A stretch of DNA of 64,000 nt from Clostridium_AD sp937920395 (GTDB taxonomy: Bacteria > Bacillota > Clostridia > Clostridiales > Clostridiaceae). Each line of letters starts with the position of its first letter. Positions within the stretch are counted from its first letter, which is position 1. Both the position numbers and the translations under genes were made by a program. The stretch is taken from positions 1 to 64,000 of the forward strand of contig DAVZGP010000014.1 in the NCBI GenBank assembly GCA_052274345.1, read 5' to 3'. Below the pieces are notes generated by a model. It ran no database searches. It saw nothing but the letters and a program-made list of their open reading frames with translations, and was not told the DNA's origin. Of the stretch, positions 51,383 through 60,227 are shown piece after piece.

Positions 51383-53428
51383 TTACAAATTAAATCTATT
51401 CATTTTTTCCCTAAGTTCATTAGTTGAATCTTCTAATTGTTGTACTAACCCATCCATATTCTTAGTTTCACCATATTGATTTTCAATTACAGAACTTATT
51501 TGACCCACAGAATTTGTAAACTCTGTGCAAATAACATTTACCTCTTTAAGGTTGTTTATGACACTTCTATTTTCATTGTTTAATTCATCGATACTAAGAT
51601 GAATATTGCAAATAGACCCTGCAATATCGTCAGTTGAACTTAATGCCTTTTTATAACTCACAATAGTATCATTTATAGCACTATCCTGCTCATTAAAAAC
51701 CCTATTAACTTCGCCTATGCTATTTTCAGTCCTTACCATATTATTATGTACACTACTAACTATATCTTGTATTTTACTCATTTGCTCACCAATACCCTCT
51801 GATAAGCTTCTAATTTCTTTAGCAACCACACTAAATCCAGCACCATATTTTCCAGCTGTTGCAGCTTCAATTGATGCGTTTAGAGACAATATATGAGTCC
51901 TTTTAGATATGTTATTAACAACATCTACTATATTGTTAATTCCCATAAAATCTGTATATAACTCCTTGAAAGAATCATTTACCCCATTTAACTTATTTGT
52001 ACTTTCTTTATTTATATATTTTAAACTAGTTACTGAACTTATATTTGTATTATTAATCTCCTTAATATTTTCAGCCTTTAAGAACATATCGGTAGATTGT
52101 TTTTTAATGATTCGGACTTTTTTTGTTATTGACTCAAAAGACCTAACACATACATCTATTACATTATTTAACTTATCAGTATCATTAGAAACCACTTGGG
52201 TGTTTTCTGTGATTATCTCCATGCCATTTACTATATTATGCTGCGTTGTACCAGTAACTTTGTTAATATGCAAAAGCTCCTCTGTCACCTTAGCTATGTC
52301 ATAAACTAACGATTTAATATTTTCAGTCATAGTATTAAAACTCATTGCTAATTTACCAATTTCATCATTACTTTCTATTACGTTCACAACTGAAAGATTG
52401 CCATTTGAAATTTCTACTGTGTTTTTCACAAGTTTATTCATTGGTCTTAGAATTCTTCTTATACATATATAGCATATTGGAACCATTACTATAAGCATTA
52501 TAAAAGTCATTAACACTATAAGTTTTCCTATTGTATTTGAAGAACTTTTTATATTATTCTCATTTACTGTAAGCACCACTAAACTTTTAAGTTCTGGTAC
52601 ACTAATATAAAATGCATTAAATTTATCTTTACCAGTCCTATATGTAAACTCTTTCATATCACTCTTTTGAAAACTTTTTTTATCTTTTGTAATACTAATT
52701 AGTTCAGAAATGTCTAGTTTTTTATTAATAAGATGTTTATCTGGATGATATATTATATTTTGATTACTATCTACTACGAATAAAAATCCATCGTCTAAGA
52801 ATTTAAATTTATCAAATCTCTGAGAAAAATAGTCTATGTATACGCTTTTCCCAGCTATTCCTATCACATTATTATTTTCATCCTTAATTGGTTGTACAAA
52901 TGTAACTACTGGTTTGAAATTTACAACAGATGTATATACTGAACTTACGAAAGACGAACCACTCAAAGCTTTTTTAGCGTAATCATTTTGACTTAAATCA
53001 CTATTTAAATATTCCTCATCACTATCGGCTATAATCACTCCATCTTTATCTGCAATGAACTCATGTTCATCAGTCTTATTACTTTTAGCATATGTCTTTA
53101 ACTTATTTGTCATATCTTCAATTTCACCTTTATATTTGATCTTAAACTCATCACGTTTTGTAACATTTTTATGTTTTACAAGTCCAATAATGTCCTCATT
53201 TAATGCATTTTTTTCAACATCACTTGTTTGTAATTTTATTAAATTTTTGAAATTTTCATATACCTCGTTAGACACTAACTTCATGTTCTGTTTATTAGTG
53301 CTTACCATTTTATTATAAGTAACTCTATATATAATAACATTTTCTATAGCCATAAAAAAAGCTAATGTCCCAGCTACTATCAAAATAACTTTTATAGGAA
53401 TGGAAATATTTTTAAAATTTACAATCAT
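51383..53428 (-). CDS. dCache-type methyl-accepting chemotaxis protein
   Basis: 681 aa chemoreceptor: TM1 (about 10-30), a large extracellular dCache_1 sensor (about 31-300, with FIADKDGVIIADSDEEYL and GIAGKSVYIDYFSQRF), TM2 (about 305-330), HAMP and a signalling domain with THILSLNASIEAATAGKYGA and FSVVAKEIRSLSE. The signalling tip differs from that of the tandem receptors at 4971-8685. dCache sensors bind amino acids and other small molecules. ATG at 53428 with AAAGGAG ahead. Confidence 0.92.
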   Translation of the reverse strand: MIVNFKNISIPIKVILIVAGTLAFFMAIENVIIYRVTYNKMVSTNKQNMKLVSNEVYENFKNLIKLQTSDVEKNALNEDIIGLVKHKNVTKRDEFKIKYKGEIEDMTNKLKTYAKSNKTDEHEFIADKDGVIIADSDEEYLNSDLSQNDYAKKALSGSSFVSSVYTSVVNFKPVVTFVQPIKDENNNVIGIAGKSVYIDYFSQRFDKFKFLDDGFLFVVDSNQNIIYHPDKHLINKKLDISELISITKDKKSFQKSDMKEFTYRTGKDKFNAFYISVPELKSLVVLTVNENNIKSSSNTIGKLIVLMTFIMLIVMVPICYICIRRILRPMNKLVKNTVEISNGNLSVVNVIESNDEIGKLAMSFNTMTENIKSLVYDIAKVTEELLHINKVTGTTQHNIVNGMEIITENTQVVSNDTDKLNNVIDVCVRSFESITKKVRIIKKQSTDMFLKAENIKEINNTNISSVTSLKYINKESTNKLNGVNDSFKELYTDFMGINNIVDVVNNISKRTHILSLNASIEAATAGKYGAGFSVVAKEIRSLSEGIGEQMSKIQDIVSSVHNNMVRTENSIGEVNRVFNEQDSAINDTIVSYKKALSSTDDIAGSICNIHLSIDELNNENRSVINNLKEVNVICTEFTNSVGQISSVIENQYGETKNMDGLVQQLEDSTNELREKMNRFNL

Positions 53429-53841
53429 TGGATACAACTCCTTTAGATAACATTGGATATATTGTAAATATTATATTACTTGACGTAAGTTAAGTTCATG
53501 TTAACTAGATGTTAAAGTTTATTATGGACTATTAATAAATTTAATATAGTAGATAAAAATCAATAATTTACAACTTCTGTTCTTTTTTAGCGTGGATTGC
53601 TTAACATACCGTTATATTAAACAAATTACAATTGATTTTACTTGACTCCTTATGTGAAATTGAGTTATATTTAATACTGGATTTTAAGAACAGATTAGAA
53701 TGAAAAATAAAAGGTTCTGTACTCAAGTGTACAAAATTAACTAAAATTATTACATTATATGTTGTAATTTGATATAATGGTTATATAATTTAAACAAACT
53801 TTTTATTTTAACAAAGCAATTAGGTACAAGCATTATGTTTG
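53429..53841. other. Intergenic stretch between chemoreceptor and polysaccharide operon
   Basis: About 410 AT-rich bases with no gene. It carries the minus-strand chemoreceptor promoter; nothing else was recognised. Confidence 0.5.
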
Positions 53842-53871
53842 TTGACTACACGCAAAAGAGGTAATTATAAA
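53842..53871 (+). promoter_or_regulatory. Promoter of the polysaccharide operon
   Basis: TTGACT (53842-53847), an 18-base spacer and TATAAA (53866-53871). Transcription would begin near 53878, leaving a leader of about 128 bases before the first gene. Confidence 0.6.
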
Positions 53872-53921
53872 AAGATTAATAATATTATTTAAATGCTTTA
53901 GTAGAATTAGTCAATCTAATA

Positions 53922-53973
53922 CTAAGTGCTGCAAAGCTAATAAACTTAGCGTTTATATTAGCCTTATTTTTTA
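53922..53973 (+). terminator. Leader attenuator of the polysaccharide operon
   Basis: GCTAATA (53936-53942) pairs with TATTAGC (53956-53962), extended inside by AAC/GTT with a 2-base bulge, and is followed by CTTATTTTTT. CTAAGT (53922-53927) can instead pair with ACTTAG (53944-53949), which would break that stem. The arrangement suggests terminator/antiterminator control before the first gene. Confidence 0.55.
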
Positions 53974-54005
53974 AAAAAAAAATTGCAAACAATTAGGAGG
54001 ATATT

Positions 54006-54629
54006 ATGAAAAGATTTTTGGACAGTGCATTTAGTTTATTTATTTTAATGTTACTATCACCATTATTTTTGATTATAGGAATAATGATAAAGTTAACTTC
54101 AAAAGGGCCAGTATTTTTCACTCAGATGAGAATAGGTAAAAATAATGAATTGTTTAAATTCTATAAATTTAGGACAATGAAAATTGGAACACCTGATGTA
54201 TCAACTGATAAACTTGATAATTCAAAAAATTATATAACTCTAATTGGAAAATTCTTAAGAAAATCTAGTTTAGACGAACTTCCACAATTAATCAATATAC
54301 TTAAAGGAGATATGACCTTTGTGGGACCAAGACCAGCTTTATACAATCAGTATGAACTTAAGGCAATGAGAACAAAAGCAAGCGTTCATGTATTACTGCC
54401 AGGAGTTACTGGATGGGCTCAAATTAATGGACGAGATGATAACGATGATTATAATAAAACCGTACATGACGTATATTATTTAGAAAACAAATCATTGTCA
54501 CTTGATATAAAAATATTATTTAGAACGGTATCTAAAGTTATAAAAGCAGAGGGAATACGCGATGATGGGTTCGAAAAGTTACATGATAATAAACCCGAAG
54601 CGAATAGGTCTAAAGATTCTACTTTATAA
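54006..54629 (+). CDS. Undecaprenyl-phosphate sugar phosphotransferase (priming, PglC/WcaJ type)
   Basis: 207 aa. One N-terminal membrane segment (8-28), then the catalytic domain with KFYKFRTMK, SLDELPQLINILKGDMTFVG and PRPALYNQYEL. It transfers a sugar-1-phosphate from a UDP-sugar to undecaprenyl phosphate, starting the repeat unit on the inner face of the membrane. It is the short PglC form, without the extra N-terminal helices of WcaJ. First gene of the operon, so it sets the first sugar, possibly an N-acetylated deoxyhexose made by the neighbours. Confidence 0.92.
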   Translation: MKRFLDSAFSLFILMLLSPLFLIIGIMIKLTSKGPVFFTQMRIGKNNELFKFYKFRTMKIGTPDVSTDKLDNSKNYITLIGKFLRKSSLDELPQLINILKGDMTFVGPRPALYNQYELKAMRTKASVHVLLPGVTGWAQINGRDDNDDYNKTVHDVYYLENKSLSLDIKILFRTVSKVIKAEGIRDDGFEKLHDNKPEANRSKDSTL

Positions 54630-54680
54630 ATTTTATTAGGTGGTATAAAACGTATCTGTTAAGAAGGAGATGATATTAAG

Positions 54681-55532
54681 ATGAAAAAAATACTTATAAC
54701 AGGAGCTAATAGCTATATAGGTACATCTCTTGAGAAATGGCTAGAAAGTTATTCTATAGATACAGTGGACATGAAAGACAATTCATGGAAAGAAGAAGAT
54801 TTTTCAAAGTATGATGTAATTTTTCACGTTGCTGGGATAGCACACGTATCAACAGATCCATCCATGGAATCATTATATTATAAAGTCAATCGTGATCTTC
54901 CCATAGAGACTGCTAAAAAAGCAAAAATGGCTGGTGTAAAGCAGTTTATTTTTATGAGCAGCATAATAGTTTATGGTGATAGCAGCAGTGTAAATGGTGG
55001 AAAAGTAATAGATAAAAACACTGTTCCAAATCCCAGCAATTTTTATGGAAACAGCAAGCTTCAAGCAGAGGTGAATTTAAAACTTTTAGAAAGTGATGAT
55101 TTTAAAATTGTTATTCTTAGACCGCCTATGATTTATGGGAAAGGATCTAAAGGTAATTACCCAAAACTCGCGAAGCTCGCTCAAAGACTTCCGGTATTTC
55201 CAGCTATTAATAATCAGCGAAGTATGCTTCACATAGATAATTTATGTGAATTTATTAGACTCATGATTGAAAATGATGAGCGAGGAACATTCTATCCTCA
55301 AAATAGCGAATATGTTAAGACTTCAGAAATGGTGAAACTTATTGCAAAGACCCATGGTAAGCAAATTAGACTAACTAGTGTATTTAATCCACTAATACGT
55401 CTTATGGGTTTAAAGGTTGCATTACTTAATAAGGTCTTTGGCAATTTGGTTTATGAGAAGAGTATGTCTGATTATAAAGAAAATTATAGAATTAGGGATC
55501 TGAAACAATCAATTGTGGCAACAGAAAAATAA
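54681..55532 (+). CDS. NAD-dependent sugar epimerase/reductase (SDR)
   Basis: 283 aa extended short-chain dehydrogenase. NAD motif TGANSYIGTSLEKWL; catalytic Ser/Tyr/Lys in FIFMSSIIVYGD and NFYGNSKLQAE; RPPMIYGKGSKGNY binds the nucleotide sugar. Its place right after the priming transferase is like WreQ/WbpV reductases that make UDP-D-QuiNAc from the 4-keto sugar, but a 4-epimerase is equally possible. Confidence 0.8.
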   Translation: MKKILITGANSYIGTSLEKWLESYSIDTVDMKDNSWKEEDFSKYDVIFHVAGIAHVSTDPSMESLYYKVNRDLPIETAKKAKMAGVKQFIFMSSIIVYGDSSSVNGGKVIDKNTVPNPSNFYGNSKLQAEVNLKLLESDDFKIVILRPPMIYGKGSKGNYPKLAKLAQRLPVFPAINNQRSMLHIDNLCEFIRLMIENDERGTFYPQNSEYVKTSEMVKLIAKTHGKQIRLTSVFNPLIRLMGLKVALLNKVFGNLVYEKSMSDYKENYRIRDLKQSIVATEK

Positions 55533-55552
55533 CTAAGAGGGGGGTTAATGAA

Positions 55553-57808
55553 TTGAAAAAACATATTTTAGTTATAACCCAATATTTTTATCCTGAACAG
55601 TTTCGTATAAATGATATTTGCAGCGAATGGGTGAAACGAGGATATAAAGTAACTGTTATAACTGGAATACCTAATTATCCCCAAGGTGAGTATTACAAAG
55701 GGTATGGACTGTTTAAGAAGACTAAAGAAGTCTATAATGGTATAGATATAATAAGACTCCCACTAGTACCTAGAGGAAAGAATTCTATAATGCTTTGTTT
55801 AAACTATTTGTCCTTTGTTGTATCAGGTTTTTTTTGGAAATTGTTCACAAAAATTAGAGCTGACTTTGTATTTATATTTGAAGTATCACCAATGACTCAA
55901 GCTTTGCCAGGTGTATGGTATGCTAAAAAGCGAAAGATACCATGTTACTTGTATGTTCAGGATCTTTGGCCTGAAAATGTGGAAATAATTACAGGAATAA
56001 CTGACAAAAGGATTACTAGTGCTATAGGTAAGATGGTTGACTATATATATGCTGGTTGTACACGGATTTTTACGACATCAAATAGCTTTGTAAAATCAAT
56101 CCAAAATCGCGGTGTACCAATAGATAGAATAGAATATTGGCCACAGTATGCGGAGGATTTTTATAGATACATAGAAAAAACAGACATTGAAGAAATTCCA
56201 GATGATGATGCTTTTAATATAACTTTTGCTGGCAATATCGGTAATGCGCAGGGCTTAGATATATTGCCAAAAGCGGCAAAAATAATTAAAGAAAGTGGCT
56301 ATGAAAGAAAAATTCGTTTTAATATTATTGGTGATGGCAGATATAAATCATCATTAATTCAACTTGTAAATGAGGGTAACTTAGGAACTATGTTTAACTT
56401 TATTGATAAACAAAAGGCGACTAGGATACCAGATTTTATGGCAGCAAGCGATGCGGCATTCCTGTGTTTAACAGGTGGACCATTATTTTCAATGACAATC
56501 CCTGCAAAGCTCCAATCATACATGGCTTGTGGCTTGCCTATTATTGCATCAGCTAATGGCGAAACGGATAAAATAATTAAAGAGTCAAATTCTGGTCTTT
56601 GCGTCCCGGCAGGTGACGATTCGGTACTTGCAGATATGATAATGAAATTATCTAGTGAATCAGCAGAGTCATTGCGAAAACTCGGGGTAAACGCAAGAGC
56701 ATATTATGATAACAATTTTAACAAACAGGATTTACTAAATAGAATTGAAAAATATTTTGGAAATAATTTAATATCGGAGGAGATACATATGTTTAAAGGT
56801 AAAACATTAATGATTACAGGAGGAACAGGTTCTTTTGGAAACGCTGTACTTAAAAGATTTTTAGATACAGATATAGCAGAGATTCGTGTATTCTCAAGAG
56901 ATGAAAAGAAACAGGATGATATGAGAAAATTATATAAAAACGATAAAATCAAATTTTACATTGGGGATGTACGTGATATATCTTCAGTAAAAAATGCTAT
57001 GCATGGCGTAGATTACATATTTCACGCAGCTGCATTAAAACAAGTTCCATCTTGTGAATTTTTCCCTCTTGAAGCAGTTAAAACTAATGTATTAGGTACA
57101 GATAATGTACTTACAGCTGCAATTGAGTATGGAGTTAAAAAAGTAATATGCCTATCAACCGACAAGGCAGCATATCCAATAAATGCTATGGGAATTTCAA
57201 AAGCTATGATGGAGAAAGTATTCGTAGCTAAGTCTAAAACAGTATCACCAGACAAAACATTAATATGTGGTACTAGATACGGAAATGTTATGGCATCACG
57301 TGGTTCAGTAATTCCATTATTCATAGAACAAATAAAAAATGGAGAAAGCTTAACTGTAACAGATCCTAATATGACTAGATTCCTTATGAGTCTTGATGAA
57401 GCAGTAGAACTTGTAATATTTGCATTCAAAAATGGTCAAGCAGGAGATATAATGGTACAAAAATCTGATTCATCAACAATACGTGATTTAGCACAAGCAG
57501 TAAGCGAATTGTTCGGTTCTAAGCAAGAAGTTAAAATAATAGGTACTCGTCATGGGGAAAAGGTATATGAAACGCTTCTTACTAAAGAGGAATTTGTAGT
57601 AGCAAATGATATGGGAGGATTCTTTAGAGTTCCAGCTGATAAGAGAGATCTAAACTACGATAAATATTTCAGTGAAGGCGATCCAAAATTATCTAAAGAA
57701 GAAGAATATAATTCTAAAAATACTCACGTCCTTAATGTAGAACAAATAAAAGAAAAATTACTTCAACTTGAGTATGTACAAGAAGAATTAAAAACTTTAT
57801 CTAAATAA
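55553..57808 (+). CDS. Fused glycosyltransferase (GT4, WcaI/WbuB-like) and UDP-GlcNAc dehydratase (CapE/FnlA-like)
   Basis: 751 aa open reading frame joining two proteins that are normally separate. Residues 1-412: GT4 transferase with ITQYFYPEQFRINDICSEW, VQDLWPENVEI and MACGLPIIASANGETDKII. Residues 413-751: CapE/FnlA-type UDP-GlcNAc 4,6-dehydratase (5-inverting), with NAD motif ITGGTGSFGNAVLKRF, KQVPSCEFFP and the catalytic MGISKAMMEKV. Between them there is no stop, but a strong GGAGGAG site and ATG (56789) remain. It starts at TTG with AGGGGGG. It may be a true fusion, a lost stop codon, or a base error. Confidence 0.85.
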   Translation: MKKHILVITQYFYPEQFRINDICSEWVKRGYKVTVITGIPNYPQGEYYKGYGLFKKTKEVYNGIDIIRLPLVPRGKNSIMLCLNYLSFVVSGFFWKLFTKIRADFVFIFEVSPMTQALPGVWYAKKRKIPCYLYVQDLWPENVEIITGITDKRITSAIGKMVDYIYAGCTRIFTTSNSFVKSIQNRGVPIDRIEYWPQYAEDFYRYIEKTDIEEIPDDDAFNITFAGNIGNAQGLDILPKAAKIIKESGYERKIRFNIIGDGRYKSSLIQLVNEGNLGTMFNFIDKQKATRIPDFMAASDAAFLCLTGGPLFSMTIPAKLQSYMACGLPIIASANGETDKIIKESNSGLCVPAGDDSVLADMIMKLSSESAESLRKLGVNARAYYDNNFNKQDLLNRIEKYFGNNLISEEIHMFKGKTLMITGGTGSFGNAVLKRFLDTDIAEIRVFSRDEKKQDDMRKLYKNDKIKFYIGDVRDISSVKNAMHGVDYIFHAAALKQVPSCEFFPLEAVKTNVLGTDNVLTAAIEYGVKKVICLSTDKAAYPINAMGISKAMMEKVFVAKSKTVSPDKTLICGTRYGNVMASRGSVIPLFIEQIKNGESLTVTDPNMTRFLMSLDEAVELVIFAFKNGQAGDIMVQKSDSSTIRDLAQAVSELFGSKQEVKIIGTRHGEKVYETLLTKEEFVVANDMGGFFRVPADKRDLNYDKYFSEGDPKLSKEEEYNSKNTHVLNVEQIKEKLLQLEYVQEELKTLSK
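56789..57808 (+). CDS. capE: UDP-GlcNAc 4,6-dehydratase / 5-epimerase (CapE/FnlA), internal start
   Basis: 339 aa if read from its own ATG, which has GGAGGAG (56776-56782) 6 bases ahead. This is the normal length and start (MFKGKTLMITGGTGSFGN) of the enzyme. It makes UDP-2-acetamido-2,6-dideoxy-beta-L-arabino-4-hexulose from UDP-GlcNAc, the first step to UDP-L-FucNAc. CapF and CapG follow in the operon. Very likely also made as a separate protein. Confidence 0.85.
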   Translation: MFKGKTLMITGGTGSFGNAVLKRFLDTDIAEIRVFSRDEKKQDDMRKLYKNDKIKFYIGDVRDISSVKNAMHGVDYIFHAAALKQVPSCEFFPLEAVKTNVLGTDNVLTAAIEYGVKKVICLSTDKAAYPINAMGISKAMMEKVFVAKSKTVSPDKTLICGTRYGNVMASRGSVIPLFIEQIKNGESLTVTDPNMTRFLMSLDEAVELVIFAFKNGQAGDIMVQKSDSSTIRDLAQAVSELFGSKQEVKIIGTRHGEKVYETLLTKEEFVVANDMGGFFRVPADKRDLNYDKYFSEGDPKLSKEEEYNSKNTHVLNVEQIKEKLLQLEYVQEELKTLSK

Positions 57809-57863
57809 TATGAAATAGTATTAAGGATAAATTAGTATAAAATATAAATGAAAAATTAATATG

Positions 57864-57915
57864 AATATTTAACGAAGTTAGTATAACACTTGTAATACTA
57901 ACTTCGTTAAATATT
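57864..57915 (+). repeat. 21-bp perfect hairpin between capE and capF genes
   Basis: Stem 57864-57884 with 57895-57915, 21 pairs without mismatch and a 10-base loop. No T-run follows, so it is not a normal terminator; it may be an mRNA-processing or stability site inside the operon. Confidence 0.85.
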
Positions 57916-57987
57916 ATAATGCAAATAAAGTAATTAGGTAAAGTAATTAGATAAACAAAATAATTAAATTAGATTGTGAGGAAAAAT

Positions 57988-59097
57988 ATGAAGATACTTG
58001 TTACAGGAGCAAAAGGATTTGTAGGAAAAAACCTTATAGCACAACTTGAAAACAAAGGTTATACAGATATTTTTCAATATGATGTGCAAACTGATAAGGC
58101 ATTACTAGAAAAGTATACTAAAGAATGTCAGTTTGTTTTTCATCTTGCAGGCGTTAATCGTCCAAAAGATGAGAGTGAATTTATGAAAGGTAATTTTGGA
58201 TTTACTTCAGAGTTACTTGAGCTTCTTAAAAAGAATAACAACAAGGCACCTGTTCTAATAACATCATCCATACAAGCCGAAAAAAACAATCCTTATGGTA
58301 TTAGTAAAAGGGCTGGGGAAGATTTATTATTTTCTTATAGTAAAGAAACAGGAGCTAAGGTATTAGTTTATAGATTCTCTAACCTTTTTGGTAAATGGAG
58401 TAAACCTAATTATAATACTGTAGTAGCTACATTTTGTTATAATATAGCAAACGGCTTAGATATACAAATATCAAATCCTGATGCCGAGCTTGAATTATGT
58501 TACATAGATGATGTATTAGATGAACTTACTCGTGCAATGAATGGCTATGAGTCTAAAAAAGGTAATTATTGCTTTGTACCAGTTGTACATAATATTAAAT
58601 TAGGAGATCTTGCAGCAAGGATACAAAGCTTTAAGAAAAGTAGAGCGGATTTAAGTATCCCAAATATGCAAGATGATCTTACTAAAAAACTATATAGTAC
58701 TTATTTAAGCTTTTTACCAGAAGATTCGTTTTCATATGATTTAAAGATGAATAAGGACAATAGAGGATCTTTTACTGAATTTATTAGAACAGTTGCAAGT
58801 GGTCAAGTTTCAGTAAATGTTTCTAAACCAGGTATAACAAAAGGAAATCATTGGCACCATACTAAAAATGAAAAATTTGTAGTAGTTAGCGGTGAAGGAC
58901 TTATTAGATTTAGGAAATTAGGAGAAGATAAAATAATTGAGTATAAAGTAAGTGGAGAAAAGATGGAAGTAGTAGATATTCCTACAGGATACACTCACTC
59001 AATAGTAAACGTTGGTAAAAATGATTTAGTTACAATAATGTGGGTTAATGAATGTTTTGATCCAGAAAAACCAGACACATTTTATTTGGAGGTATAG
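57988..59097 (+). CDS. capF: CapF-like bifunctional UDP-sugar epimerase/reductase
   Basis: 369 aa, the length of CapF. The N-terminal SDR domain (VTGAKGFVGKNLIAQL, HLAGVNRPKDESEF, NPYGISKRAGED) reduces the 4-keto group; the C-terminal cupin (about 250-369, GNHWHHTKNEKFVVVSGEG) does the 3-epimerisation and binds zinc. It follows CapE in the synthesis of UDP-L-FucNAc. ATG at 57988 with GTGAGGA ahead is preferred to a GTG at 57976. Confidence 0.92.
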   Translation: MKILVTGAKGFVGKNLIAQLENKGYTDIFQYDVQTDKALLEKYTKECQFVFHLAGVNRPKDESEFMKGNFGFTSELLELLKKNNNKAPVLITSSIQAEKNNPYGISKRAGEDLLFSYSKETGAKVLVYRFSNLFGKWSKPNYNTVVATFCYNIANGLDIQISNPDAELELCYIDDVLDELTRAMNGYESKKGNYCFVPVVHNIKLGDLAARIQSFKKSRADLSIPNMQDDLTKKLYSTYLSFLPEDSFSYDLKMNKDNRGSFTEFIRTVASGQVSVNVSKPGITKGNHWHHTKNEKFVVVSGEGLIRFRKLGEDKIIEYKVSGEKMEVVDIPTGYTHSIVNVGKNDLVTIMWVNECFDPEKPDTFYLEV

Positions 59098-59102
59098 ACT
59101 TT

Positions 59103-60227
59103 ATGAAAAAGCTTAAGGTAATGACAATACTTGGAACAAGACCTGAGATAATAAGACTATCTGAAGTTATAAAAGCTTGCGATAGGTATTTTGATAATAT
59201 TCTTGTACATACAGGACAAAATTGGGATTACACACTTAATGATGTGTTTTTTAAAGAGCTAGAACTTAGAGCACCAGATCATTTTTTAGGAGTTGTAGGA
59301 GATAACCTTGGTGAAACTATGGGAAACATAATAGCTGAGAGTTATAAAATATTAGTTCAAGAAAAACCAGATGCACTTGTTATACTTGGAGATACAAATA
59401 GTTGCCTAAGTGTCATATCAGCTAAAAGATTGAAAATACCAGTATTTCATATGGAAGCAGGAAATAGATGTTTTGATCAAAATGTACCTGAGGAAATAAA
59501 CAGGAAGATAGTCGATGTTACAAGTGATGTCAATATGGCATATACAGAACATGCAAGAAGATATTTGTTATCAGAAGGAATGAGAAAAGAATATACTTTT
59601 GTTACTGGCTCACCACTACCAGAAGTTTTCCACAGATATATGGATAAGATTGATGAGAGTGATGTTTTAACAAAATTAGGACTTGAGAAAAACAAGTACA
59701 TTTTAGTAAGTGCTCATCGTGAAGAAAATATAGATAATGATGAAAACTTTAAAAGCATAACTGATGCTCTAAATAAAATAGCTGCGACTTATGATATGCC
59801 AGTTATTTATTCAACACATCCAAGAAGCTGGAAGAAGATAGAAGAAAAAGGAATAAAATTTCATAAGAATATAAGACAACTAAAACCATTTGGTTTTTAC
59901 GATTATAATAAACTTCAAAAGGATTCTTTCTGTGTATTATCAGATAGTGGATCACTTGCAGAAGAATCAAACATCATGGAATTTGCAGGAGTTTCAATAA
60001 GAACAAGTACTGAAAGACCAGAAGCAATAGATAAAGGTTCAATAATACTTGGTGGAATTACAACTGACAGTATAACTCAAGCTATTGAAATAATAACTAC
60101 GCAAAAATCATTAGGAGAAAAAACTGTTAAGGCACATGATTATACAGATATTAACGTTGCCATAAAAGTTGTTAATATTATTCAAGGGTATACAAGTGTT
60201 ATAAACAATTTTATATGGAGGAAGTAA
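59103..60227 (+). CDS. capG: UDP-N-acetylglucosamine 2-epimerase family, CapG/FnlC-like
   Basis: 374 aa non-hydrolysing 2-epimerase (WecB family). Motifs: TILGTRPEIIRLSEVI, VHTGQNWDYTLNDVFF, FHMEAGNRCFDQNVPEE, AHREENIDN and LSDSGSLAEESN. Coming after CapE and CapF it should invert C2 to give UDP-L-FucNAc, the last step of that pathway. WecB-like action on UDP-GlcNAc is possible but the context and VFFKELELRAPDHFL favour CapG. Confidence 0.9.
   Translation: MKKLKVMTILGTRPEIIRLSEVIKACDRYFDNILVHTGQNWDYTLNDVFFKELELRAPDHFLGVVGDNLGETMGNIIAESYKILVQEKPDALVILGDTNSCLSVISAKRLKIPVFHMEAGNRCFDQNVPEEINRKIVDVTSDVNMAYTEHARRYLLSEGMRKEYTFVTGSPLPEVFHRYMDKIDESDVLTKLGLEKNKYILVSAHREENIDNDENFKSITDALNKIAATYDMPVIYSTHPRSWKKIEEKGIKFHKNIRQLKPFGFYDYNKLQKDSFCVLSDSGSLAEESNIMEFAGVSIRTSTERPEAIDKGSIILGGITTDSITQAIEIITTQKSLGEKTVKAHDYTDINVAIKVVNIIQGYTSVINNFIWRK

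Noticed and set aside
57864..57915. loxP-like recombination site
   Set aside because: The arms contain ACTTCGT as in loxP, but the stem is 21 bp with a different sequence and loop and no recombinase is near.
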